Shown here: positions 1 to 9,900 of the stretch, one piece after another
Position numbering within the stretch: position 1 is the first letter of the stretch
Layout: each line of letters opens with the position of its first letter
NCBI GenBank assembly: GCA_052171275.1
Contig: CM125795.1
Span: 806,001-870,000 of the forward strand
Length of the DNA: 64,000 nucleotides
DNA from: Arsenophonus sp052171275
GTDB lineage: Bacteria > Pseudomonadota > Gammaproteobacteria > Enterobacterales > Enterobacteriaceae
Direction: 5' to 3'
Notes under the pieces: model-generated
The model's input: only the letters and a program-made list of their open reading frames with translations
Told to the model about the DNA's origin: nothing
Database searches by the model: none
Translations under genes and position numbers: made by a program

Positions 1-1231
1 ATAGTTTAATATTATTATTAGTAATAAATTTTATTAATTTATTTAAATAGTTATAAATATATCACTAGTCAATTATATAATAGAAGATGAATTTTATTTT
101 TTATAATTTTAATAAAAAATAAAATTATGCTCTAAAATAACAATATATATGAAAATAACATTAAATATAACTAATTAAATAAAAAATACTATAATAGAAA
201 AAATAAAAAAATATTATTCTAATAAAATATTTATTTTTTTTAATTAACTTTTATTAGTTAACTATTAGTAAAAAATATATAATTTATTTAAAATCTATTA
301 ACAAAATAGTTAATATTAGTCACTTTATTTATTGCAATTTTTATTAAACATAACTAATTTATATCAATGGATATATATAAATATATACAGATATTTATAT
401 CCATAATATGGAGTTTATTCATTTATAAAAATAAGAATTATGTTTATTTATTAAGATTAGTAGAGTTTATATTATAAGTTTATTTAATTGTTATTGAAAT
501 TAATTATAAAAATTATTTCAGTTTTTATTAAAATAAAACTAACTTTATATAATAACTTAACTAGTAGTTAGATTATTTCTTAATTATTCTAAATTATTAA
601 ATGATATTATGATTACCATATTCTTTAAATGAGCTCATAATAGTTAATTAATATCTTTAAAATCAATAATAAGATTTATTTTTTGATAAGTTTTATTAGT
701 TAAATTATAATATGACGATAAATGAATTACAATATAAAATATAAACATTAGTTTGTTTTTTAAAACATTTTATATTTATTAACAATTATTTTTAAATTAA
801 AAAATTTTTTTAAAATTATTGTTATTGTTTTATTATCTGATAATTATATTAGTATAAACAATTTATCTAAATTAATGTTTATATCTAAAATTTCAATTAA
901 TCTTATTATCTGAGTTAAAGCAATTTAATTATTTAATAATAAGTTATTTACTTTTATAAAGTATTTATGAACATAAATAAAAATAACTTTTTAGTTATAA
1001 TTTATTATAATTTAAGATATTTAAATAAATATTTAAAATTATTCGTGTAGTTAAAAATTTTTTTAAAAAAAATAATAAAGATATATTTTATTAAAATAAT
1101 ATCTTATTTAACTTTACTTTGTATTTATTTAAGAAATTTTTATTGATAGTTTATATCAGTTAATAATAAAGTATCAATAACAAATAAATTATTTTATAAT
1201 TTAATAAATTATTATAAAATAGGAAGCTTTG
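1..1231. other. AT-rich non-coding stretch upstream of ftsB
   Basis: No open frame of convincing length or composition is seen and no gene relic was recognised. The stretch is almost pure A and T with in-frame stops everywhere. The ftsB promoter must lie near its right end, but promoter-like hexamers are so common here that none can be singled out. Confidence 0.6.
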
Positions 1232-1534
1232 ATGCGTAAATTAACAATAATATTGTTGACTGTATTTTTTTGGTTACAATATTCATTCTGGTTTGGTAAA
1301 AATGGTGTTAATGATTATTTGAATATAAAAAATGAAGTTAAAATACTAAAAATATTAAATATGAAATATAAATCACGTAATGAAGATTTATTTTCTGAAA
1401 TAAATGATTTAAATGGAAAAAGTGAAGCTATTGAGGAACTAGCTCGTACTGAACTTGGTATGATTATACCTGGAGAATCTTTCTATCGTATAGTGAATGA
1501 ACATTTTTTTTTAAATCATAAAAAAATTAATTAA
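1232..1534 (+). CDS. ftsB: Cell division protein FtsB
   Basis: FtsB is a small bitopic inner-membrane protein of the divisome that forms the FtsQ-FtsB-FtsL complex and helps activate septal peptidoglycan synthesis. The 100-residue product (E. coli 103) has a short cytoplasmic start, one membrane segment at about residues 4-21 (LTIILLTVFFWLQYSFWFG), a coiled-coil stretch at about 30-70, and the conserved ends DLNGKSEAIEELAR and PGESFYRIV. I chose the ATG at 1232, not the TTG just before it, because AGGAAG at 1221-1226 is well spaced and MRKLTIIL aligns with E. coli MGKLTLLL. It is followed by ispD and ispF, the enterobacterial order. Confidence 0.95.
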   Translation: MRKLTIILLTVFFWLQYSFWFGKNGVNDYLNIKNEVKILKILNMKYKSRNEDLFSEINDLNGKSEAIEELARTELGMIIPGESFYRIVNEHFFLNHKKIN

Positions 1535-1612
1535 AAATAATATATCTATAAATAAAATTTATTTAAAATATAACTATAAAAATAGTAATTTATAAGAAAA
1601 AAACTTAAGATA

Positions 1613-2341
1613 ATGAATAAATCAATATCTCATCAAACAATACAAATTGTTGTTTTAATACCTGCTGCCGGTATTGGTAGTCGTATGAAATCTCCTTGCC
1701 CAAAGCAATATATAAAAGTAGCAGGAAAAACTATTATTGAACATAGCATATCTACCTTTCTTAAACAACCAAGGATTTCTAAAATTATTGTTTCTTTAAA
1801 TAAAGATGATATTATTTTTAATAAATTAATTATTTCTAAAAATAGAATAATTAAAACAGTTATTGGTGGTAATAACAGGGCTGATTCAGTTTTAACTGGA
1901 TTAAATTATTTATCAGAAAATTTAGAGTTAGACTCTTGTTGGGTTTTAATTCATGATGCAGTCAGACCTTGTTTACATCAAGATGATTTAAACAAAATAA
2001 TATATTTTATTGATAATCATCAATCTTCTTATGGTGGTATTTTAGCAGCACCTGTAAGGGATGCAATGAAATACTCACTTAAAGGGAAAATAGATATTAA
2101 TCATACTACTGAGAAAAATAAACTCTGGTATGCATTAACTCCACAATTTTTTCCTTTATCATTAATCAAAAATTGTTTAACTCAAGCATTATCAGAAAAA
2201 GCAGTAATTACTGATGAAGCCTCTGCACTTGAATATTGTGGATATAATCCACAATTGCTTGATGGTAGAATTGATAATTTAAAGGTTACTCAACCAGAAG
2301 ATTTAATGTTAGTAGAATTTTATCTTTCTCGTATTTTATAG
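1613..2341 (+). CDS. ispD: 2-C-methyl-D-erythritol 4-phosphate cytidylyltransferase IspD
   Basis: IspD is the third step of the MEP isoprenoid pathway, joining CTP and MEP to give CDP-ME in the cytoplasm. The 242 residues align along the whole length with E. coli IspD (236). Visible are the nucleotide-binding signature PAAGIGSRM (residues 17-25) with Arg24 and Lys31, HDAVRPCL, ILAAPVRD, ITDEASALEYCG and the C-terminal NLKVTQPEDL containing the conserved lysine. It lies 78 bp after ftsB and 20 bp before ispF. The Shine-Dalgarno is weak (AAGA at 1607-1610), which may mean coupling to ftsB or AT-rich initiation. Confidence 0.96.
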   Translation: MNKSISHQTIQIVVLIPAAGIGSRMKSPCPKQYIKVAGKTIIEHSISTFLKQPRISKIIVSLNKDDIIFNKLIISKNRIIKTVIGGNNRADSVLTGLNYLSENLELDSCWVLIHDAVRPCLHQDDLNKIIYFIDNHQSSYGGILAAPVRDAMKYSLKGKIDINHTTEKNKLWYALTPQFFPLSLIKNCLTQALSEKAVITDEASALEYCGYNPQLLDGRIDNLKVTQPEDLMLVEFYLSRIL

Positions 2342-2361
2342 TATTATTAAGGTTATCTTTT

Positions 2362-2841
2362 ATGCGAATTGGACATGGATTTGATGTACATAAATTTAGT
2401 GAAGGAAAATCAATTATAATTTGTGGGGTAAAAATTCCATCTAAACAAGGACTAATTGCACATTCTGATGGTGATGTTGCTTTACATGCGCTAATAGATG
2501 CTATTCTTGGAGCAGCAGCATTAGGCGATATCGGTAAACTCTTTCCTGATATAGATATATCTCTTAAAGATATAAATAGTCGTAATTTATTACGACAAGC
2601 ATATTCTCAAGTAATAAAAAAAGGATATTATATTGGTAATATTGATATTACAATTATAACTCAAGTACCTAAAATATTTCCTTATATTACTGATATGTAT
2701 AAAAATATATCAAATGATCTTAGTTGTTCTACCGATAATATAAATATTAAGGCTACTACAACAGAAAAACTCGGATTTATTGGTAGAAAAGAAGGTATTG
2801 CTTGTGAGGCAGTAACTTTATTAATAAAGAATAATAATTAA
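2362..2841 (+). CDS. ispF: 2-C-methyl-D-erythritol 2,4-cyclodiphosphate synthase IspF
   Basis: IspF cyclises CDP-ME 2-phosphate to MEcPP with release of CMP, in the same MEP pathway as its neighbour IspD. The product is 159 residues, the same as E. coli. The metal ligands Asp8, His10 and His42 are all present (GFDVH and DVALH), as are LGDIGKLFPD and KATTTEKLGF. AAGG at 2349-2352 serves as ribosome site. Downstream, truD is decayed, so the old ispF-truD-surE series is interrupted. Confidence 0.97.
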   Translation: MRIGHGFDVHKFSEGKSIIICGVKIPSKQGLIAHSDGDVALHALIDAILGAAALGDIGKLFPDIDISLKDINSRNLLRQAYSQVIKKGYYIGNIDITIITQVPKIFPYITDMYKNISNDLSCSTDNINIKATTTEKLGFIGRKEGIACEAVTLLIKNNN

Positions 2842-2948
2842 TAGTGAAGTTACAATACAATAGTGTATCTCTAAAGTTTATATCATGAAATATTTATATA
2901 GTTAACATTGAAAATTAATTATTATTTTTTATAAAATAAATATCTTTA

Positions 2949-3996
2949 ATTTATCTCAAAATAGAATCTGAATATCTAATATTATATAATATTAGATAAA
3001 ATTTGTAAAAGTAAGATTTGCATTTTAATAGATAGCTGCTTTATTTGTTAGTCTTTCATTTAGTTTAATTTAAATTAAAGTAAATAATTGGTAATTAGTA
3101 ACTAAACACTAGTTTTAGTCTTTATTTATAAAATAAATTGTGAAATCATTAATTTTATTTATATTTTTGCTAGTAACAAAACTAAATTTTTTAGTAAAAA
3201 AAGAAAAAATTTAAAATATTTTAAATTTAAAGAAAATATTTTTTATATATTTATTTATTAAATTAATTTTTAATCAAAAAAAGTGAAAAAATTTTAATAA
3301 TATATGAAATTAAAAAAAATAATTATTTTTAATAATATAATTATATCTGATATAAAAAATTTTTTAAAAATTAATTTTAATCGAAAAATAAAATTAAAAG
3401 TTAAATAAATGTAATAAATTTAATTTATATCATTATTAGAGATATATTTAAAGAAATAATAAAAATGATTTATATGATTAATTTACAATGATAATTAATT
3501 TGTTAATATAAATAAAAAATATATTAATTATGATATAAATCATAAATATGAAAAAATTAAAATTTTAGTTCTTGTTATATAATAAATATAAATATATTTA
3601 ATAAAAGTATAAATTATATTTAAATATTTAATTTAATTAAACATTTATCTTATTATGATTGGATATAAACTATTTTATATTAAGTAAATTTTATTTTTAC
3701 CAACAACTGTTATTATTGTTCTAAAAAATAAAATATAAATTTTAACAATTATATTAAGCCTTTATTTTTAAAATATTAACCTTTTAAAAATAAATATTAA
3801 ATATTTTTATCATTATTAATTAAATATTAATAATTATCTAATAATTCTTAATTATTATCTTTATTTTAAATAAAATAATTTAATTAAATAGTTTTCAACT
3901 AAAGTAAAAAAAGATATTATAAATATTGATATTTTTTTTAAAAAAAGGAATTTAAGATTAATATTAAAATTTAATATTTTAAGAAATAGATAAAAA
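2949..3996 (+). pseudogene. truD: Decayed truD (tRNA pseudouridine synthase D), relic
   Basis: This is the slot where E. coli carries truD between ispF and surE. Two short stretches still align: codons from 3105 read NTSFSLYL against TruD NTRFVADAL (from residue 53), and codons from 3163 read IFASNKTK against SFAGQKDK, the motif that holds the catalytic aspartate (here changed). The two are about 61 nt apart where 66 are expected. Stop codons and indels are everywhere and the rest of the gene is not readable. The outer limits given are projected from the E. coli length. Confidence 0.5.
2973..2998. repeat. 26-nt perfect palindrome after ispF
   Basis: The 26 nt read the same on both strands (TATCTAATATTA-TA plus its mirror). 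As RNA it would form about a 10- to 11-bp hairpin, 132 nt beyond the ispF stop, and could end ispF transcripts, but no T-run follows. In such AT-rich DNA one palindrome of this size is not far above chance. Confidence 0.45.
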
Positions 3997-4360
3997 TATC
4001 TTTTAATTTTTTCTTTAAAAAGAAGTTAATTTATATATTTTATTTAACTATTTAATTTAAATATTAATTTTAATATAAGAATTAAATTTATTTTGTTTTT
4101 AATATTTTAAAATAATAATAGTAATTATATTATTTTATTATTCTAATATATTTTAAAAAATATCAAATAATATTATATTTATTTAATATTAAACATTTAT
4201 TTTATATCATAATTTAATTTGTTTTATTATTACTTAATAATATTTTCCCATAATTTATTATTGATGTTATTTTAAACTAATAATTTTTATTATAGATTCT
4301 AATAATTAGTTAAAATAATTTAATTTTTATATATTATCAAATATAAATAAATGAGATACA

Positions 4361-5122
4361 ATGATGCTAAAAATATTGCTAAGTAATGATGATGGCGTAA
4401 CAGCAACTGGTATCCAAACGCTTGCTACTACATTACATAAATATTATTTCGTTCAAGTTGTTGCACCTGATAGAAATCGAAGTGGGGCATCAAATGCATT
4501 AACACTTGATAAAGAATTACGAATAACAAGGTTACCTAATGGAGATATTTCAGTTCAAGGAACTCCAACAGATTGTGTTTATTTAGGTGTTAATCAACTT
4601 ATTCAGCCATCTCCTGAAATTGTTATTTCAGGTATCAATCATGGTCCAAATTTAGGTGATGATATTATTTATTCAGGTACTGTTGCAGCTGCAACAGAAG
4701 GTCGTCATCTTAGATTGCCTGCACTTGCTATTTCATTAAATGGTAAAACTCACTATAAAACAGCAGCAGAAGTAACTTGTCATTTATTAAAATTTTTACA
4801 AAAAAAAACATTAAAAGCTGGTAATATTCTTAATATTAATGTTCCTGATATTCCTTTATCGGAAATTAAAGGCTATAAAGTAACGCGATGCGGTAGTCGT
4901 CATGCTGCTCAACAAGTTTATTCATTTGAAGATCTAATGGGATCTATAGTGTATTGGTTAGGACCTGTTGGAGAAATATGTGATGCTGGTCCTGATACAG
5001 ACTTTGCTGCTGTAGCAGATGGATATGTTTCTATAACACCACTACAAGTGGATTTAACTGCTTATAAGGATCAAGAAATTATTAAAGATTGGTTACTAGA
5101 TTTAGAGGCAAATCAGGAATGA
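4361..5122 (+). CDS. surE: 5'/3'-nucleotidase and polyphosphatase SurE
   Basis: SurE dephosphorylates nucleoside monophosphates and is linked to stationary-phase survival. The 253-residue product matches E. coli SurE (253) throughout: SNDDGV with metal ligands Asp10 and Asp11, RNRSGASN with Ser41, TPTDCVYLG, SGINHGPNLGDD with Asn93, and IYSGTVAAATEGR. The second ATG at 4364 is an equally possible start; GAG at 4353-4355 suits either. The stop overlaps the pcm start (ATGA at 5119-5122), so the two are translationally coupled. The gene has an in-frame run of nine A near 4800. Confidence 0.96.
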   Translation: MMLKILLSNDDGVTATGIQTLATTLHKYYFVQVVAPDRNRSGASNALTLDKELRITRLPNGDISVQGTPTDCVYLGVNQLIQPSPEIVISGINHGPNLGDDIIYSGTVAAATEGRHLRLPALAISLNGKTHYKTAAEVTCHLLKFLQKKTLKAGNILNINVPDIPLSEIKGYKVTRCGSRHAAQQVYSFEDLMGSIVYWLGPVGEICDAGPDTDFAAVADGYVSITPLQVDLTAYKDQEIIKDWLLDLEANQE

Positions 5123-5745
5123 TAAAAGAGTCAATAAGAGATTTATTGACACAATTACGCCATCAAGGAATTAAAAATGAAAGCTTATTATCAGTCATTG
5201 AAAAAGTTCCTCGTGAGCATTTTATTGATGAAGCGTTTTCACATAAAGCTTATGAGAATATTCCTTTACCTATAGGTTTTTCTCAAACTATTTCACAACC
5301 TTATATTGTTGCTCGTATGACAGAATTACTTGAATTTTCTCCTATGGATCATGTTTTAGATATTGGAACTGGATCTGGTTATCAAACAGCTATTTTAGCT
5401 CATCTCGTCACACATGTTTTTTCAGTGGAACGCATTAAAGAATTACAATGGAATGCTAAGCGTAGATTAAAACAACTTAATTTATACAATGTGTCAATAC
5501 GTCACGGAGATGGTTGGATGGGATGGGCTTCTAAAGGTCCTTTTGATGGGATTATAGTTACGGCAGCGGCAATAGAACTTCCTTTTATGTTGCTTGAGCA
5601 ATTAAAAGATGGTGGTCGAATAGTATTACCTATTGGTGAAAAAAAACAAATGTTAAAAGTAATTAAACGTCATGGTAATAATTTTCATCTTATAACGATT
5701 GAACCGGTACGATTTGTTCCTTTAATTTTTGGAAGTCTAGAATAA
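5119..5745 (+). CDS. pcm: Protein-L-isoaspartate O-methyltransferase Pcm
   Basis: Pcm repairs isomerised aspartyl residues by SAM-dependent methylation in the cytoplasm. Starting at the ATG at 5119 gives 208 residues, exactly the E. coli length; the open frame runs further back, but only as read-through into surE. Motif I of the SAM-binding fold is clear (DIGTGSGYQT, residues 81-90), with TISQPYIVARM before it and RHGDGWMGW and FDGIIVTAA after it. AGAGG at 5104-5108 is 10 nt before the start. A hairpin terminator follows at 5830-5858. Keeping a protein-repair enzyme fits a long-lived, slowly growing symbiont (inference). Confidence 0.96.
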   Translation: MIKESIRDLLTQLRHQGIKNESLLSVIEKVPREHFIDEAFSHKAYENIPLPIGFSQTISQPYIVARMTELLEFSPMDHVLDIGTGSGYQTAILAHLVTHVFSVERIKELQWNAKRRLKQLNLYNVSIRHGDGWMGWASKGPFDGIIVTAAAIELPFMLLEQLKDGGRIVLPIGEKKQMLKVIKRHGNNFHLITIEPVRFVPLIFGSLE

Positions 5746-5762
5746 TAGAGATGAATATTTTA

Positions 5763-5796
5763 GTAAAAAATAACTTATGATTTCATTATTTTTTAC
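5763..5796 (+). terminator. AT-rich hairpin after pcm
   Basis: Perfect 11-bp arms (GTAAAAAATAA at 5763-5773, mirror at 5786-5796) with a 12-nt loop start 18 nt beyond the pcm stop. The 3' arm supplies a run of six T. The stem is weak and may act together with the better hairpin at 5830-5858. Confidence 0.4.
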
Positions 5797-5829
5797 CTTT
5801 ATCAAAATAATTATTTATTATTTAATTCT

Positions 5830-5858
5830 AACACAAATAATTAATAATTATTTGTGTT
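5830..5858 (+). terminator. Terminator of surE-pcm
   Basis: Perfect 13-bp stem (AACACAAATAATT at 5830-5842, mirror at 5846-5858) with an AAT loop, followed by TT. It lies between pcm and nlpD and would separate the two transcription units. Confidence 0.6.
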
Positions 5859-5900
5859 TTAACTTTATTTAAATCTTATTTAATGATGGGGAGGAAGAGT

Positions 5901-6940
5901 GTGAATTTTAATGGCATAAAATTTACTGTTTGGTTTAAAATTATCTGGATAATAATACCAATAATATTAACTGGATGTTCAAAAGTTTATTATTCAGAAT
6001 TGCCAATAAATAGTGTTTATGATAATAAACAATCTATTAATACTTATCAAGTTGTTAAAAAATCATCAAAAATAATACTAGTATCATCTTCTTCTGAAGA
6101 TTTTTTATTAAAAAAAAAAATTCTAATATGAATAATATTATAAATAAACCATTGAGATCATCGTTTAAGATAAATAAAAATAATAGAATAATTTATAATA
6201 GAAATTATGATAATATAAAGAAAGGAAGCTATAATGGTAAAACTTATACCATTAAGCGAGGTGATACACTATTTTATATTGCTTGGATAATAGGTTTTGA
6301 TTATCGTTATTTAGCTAAATACAATAAAATTGTAGAGCCTTATAGTTTAAGTGTTGGACAAACACTTAATATAAATAATAGTTTTATAGATTCAGAAATG
6401 ATTATCGATAATGATATCATTAATAATAATAATATAAATGATAATTCTTATTTAATTAATGAAAATATTTCATCTCTGAAAGAAAAGATATTATCTAAAT
6501 CATCTAAACTATTAAAGGTTTCTAAGTTACCAACAATAACAGTATTTCCTAATTTTAATAGCAATAAGTTAGTAAATATAGTATGGCCAACTAAAGGAAA
6601 AGTGATTAAAGTTTTTTCTGATATAGAAAATATAAACAAAGGTGTTGATATTTTTGGATTACATGGTCAGCCTATTTTTGCAATTTCATCAGGAAAAGTG
6701 GTTTATTCTGGAAATGCGTTACGTGGATATGGTAATCTTATAATAATAAAACATAATAATAACTACTTAAGCGCCTATGCTCATAATGATACTATATTAG
6801 TTCATGATCAGCAAATTGTTCAAGCTGGACAAAAAATTGCCACTATGGGTAGTACAGGTACAAATTCTGTAAGATTACATTTTGAAATTCGTTATAAAGG
6901 CAAATCAGTAAATCCGTTATTTTATCTCTCACAGAGATAG
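5901..6940 (+). pseudogene. nlpD: NlpD/LytM-domain lipoprotein, frame interrupted at an A11 tract
   Basis: NlpD is an outer-membrane lipoprotein that activates amidase AmiC during daughter-cell separation. Two frames together make one protein. The first (5901-6131) starts at GTG 5901, supported by GAGGAAG at 5891-5897 and by lining up with E. coli: KFTV at residues 7-10 and lipobox LTGC with Cys26 at identical positions. The second (6128-6940) carries IIYNRNYDNIKKGSY, a LysM domain (TYTIKRGDTLFYIAW) and a degenerate LytM/M23 domain ending RLHFEIRYKGKSVNP; the family lacks catalytic zinc ligands. The frames meet at 11 consecutive A (6110-6120). One extra A, or a -1 shift, joins them into about 346 residues, close to E. 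coli 379. The downstream frame is open from 6098 onward. It may still be functional through slippage. Confidence 0.85.
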
Positions 6941-9900
6941 TTTAGATAAAGTATTTATCAATGTTATTTCTCTTAGTTAACGATATAAAATAAGAAAATT
7001 AATGAAATTTTAAAAAATAACTAGTTATTTAATAATTTAAATAAATTAGTATAAATTAAAAAATTTTTTATAGAATTTATTAAATAAACCTTAAATTTAG
7101 AGTAAAATTATGATTTATATTTATTCTAGAATATTAATTTAAATGTTATTAATATAATTAATTTTTTTATTTTTATAAGATTAATTATTTAATTCTACGT
7201 ATAATAAAAATATTTTGTAAATTATATATATACATATATAATTATATTATTATAATAGTAGTTTTCTTATTATATTACTTTTTTAAATAAAAGATAATTT
7301 TAGATTAGATTGGTTTAAATAATTTAAAAAATGAATTTAATAATTTTTTATTATAACTTATAAACTAAATTATTTAATCTCTGAAATTATTAAGTAAATA
7401 AAATTATTAATAATCTATTAATCACATATTTATTAATTAGTTTTATTAAATAGTTAAAATTTTTATTTTTATATTAAATACTAGATTAAAAAAGTTAATC
7501 AATAAATTAAGTGTTAAAATAAATTATGAAATATTTAGATAAACTCGTTAATAATATTAAGCCAAATTGCTTTTAATATTAAATAAATATATTTTAGTTG
7601 ATATTAAAATTAATGATAATTTAAATTACAATTATTATATTATATATAAACTAATGATAATAATTTATAACTAAAAGAAATTATTCTATCTCATAATATG
7701 AAAGAAAATATTATAAAATGCTTAATTAAATTTAATATAAATAGTTAGTAGTTTTAATAACATCTTTTTTATTATCTATTATAAATTAAAATTTATAAAA
7801 ATGTCATGAAAAATATAATTTATTATATAGTATATTCGGTTATATATGTAAAAATATGGCAACTAAAATATATTGTATATAATCAAATAATTAGCATTTA
7901 ACTTTTATTTAAAATCTAGTATTTTCAATACTATAAATATTGATAGTTTGATAAAAATTTGTATTTTTTATAATTGTATGTATAATTTAAAAAAATTACT
8001 ATAAATATTAAATTTATTTGTTTAAAAATTTAGATTAAATAAAATTTTTATAAAAACATTTTAATATTATTTTTAAAATTTTTAAGAAAAAATTTTGATA
8101 AAACTAGCTAATTTATATATAAATGAAATTTATGATCTAATAAAAATTTAAAATTTTAAATAATAACACTTCTAGATAAAAATAATAAAAATTTTCAATA
8201 GGAATATTTCTATATAATATCATTAATTAGTTTATTAATTGATGATACTTAGTAAATCATGTTTTAATATAAATAAATTAATTATTTTAATATTAAATAG
8301 TAAGCATAAATATTTTAGTATTTAATATTTCTTTCCATCCTTGTTTCCAATACTTTATAAAAATCATAAAGTTATTTTTTTTAGAATTAATAACACTACT
8401 TTATTAGTAGAAATTAACTAAAAAATTTATATTTTCTTTTCTCTATTAAATAGACTATTTATTTTTTATTATATTTTTTTAAATTTATTAAAAATAAAAT
8501 ATCATTATATGATAATAATATTTACTATAATTTTAATATATTATCGCTTTATTTATTAATATTTAAATAACTTTAATAAGAGTTAATAACCTTATTTAAC
8601 TTTCGTTTATAAAAAATATTATATAAAATAATAGTTGATTTTCTAATTTATAGTTAAACAGATTTTATCTTATTCTATACTTATAAAATTTTACAAATTA
8701 AAAAACACTTAATAAAATTATACAATTATATTATTTTAATTTAATTGTATAATTATTATTTTGATTTATAGAGAAATTCTAATATTTAAAAAACATTAAT
8801 TTATAATAATTTATTTCATTAATAATTGAATTAATGATAAATCTTATTTTTTATATAAAAGATATAGAATGAAATATTCTTAATTAGATTAATTTATGTT
8901 AAATTTATCTTAAAATAATATTAATGTGAATAGTAATTAAAAAATTATGAATAAGTTATATTTATTTCCAATATAAGTCTTTTTATATATTATGTATAAA
9001 ATCTGTAGTTTTTATATCCCTTTATATCTATATGAATATTAATCGTATTTTCTGTTTTGTTTATTGAATTAATTAATAGAAAATAATAATTAATAAATGC
9101 AATTTATAGTTTAAACTTATTATTTTAATTAAGTTTTCTACATGGAATCTTTTAAGTAAATAAAATAGATATTTCATAAAAAAATATTATCTTAATGAAT
9201 TTTTATTTAAGTTAATATCAAACTTTGTTTTATAAAATTATTATTTATTAGATTAAATATTAATAATTTCTATTATTCTTCTAATAAAATAGATAAGTGT
9301 TCAAAAGATAAAGATTTTTATATAAGTAAATTAATCTAAAGATCAGTAGTTTGCTTACTGATAATTACTTTGGATAAATGAAATTTTTTTATATAAAATA
9401 ATAATATGATCATAAATATTTTAATATATATATTAAATACTTTTATTATTTACATTTTACGCAGATAATAATAAACAAATTATAATTAAAAAAATTAATT
9501 TAGTTAATTAAAATAAATTAAGATAATTAAGCTATATTTAATATTAGTTATGATTGAGTTGGTTAGTTAAAAGTTAGTAATAATTTTTATACTATAATTT
9601 ATGATATTTGATATCAATAATTGATAGTTTAAAATCTCAAAATTTTTTTTAGACCATTAATAATAGATTTAATTTAATTTAAATATTTTATTTTAAATTT
9701 AAATATCAGTATACTATTAGATATTAGTAATAATAGAACAATTAATTTTGATAAATCTTCAATCTTTAATATTCTATTTTTAGAAATTAGCACATTTTCT
9801 TTATATTTTATAATCTCATATATAATGTACTATTTATTGTTTTTAATGTTTAGTGATAAATTTAATAGTTTAATAATGATAGGTAACATACTCTATTCAA

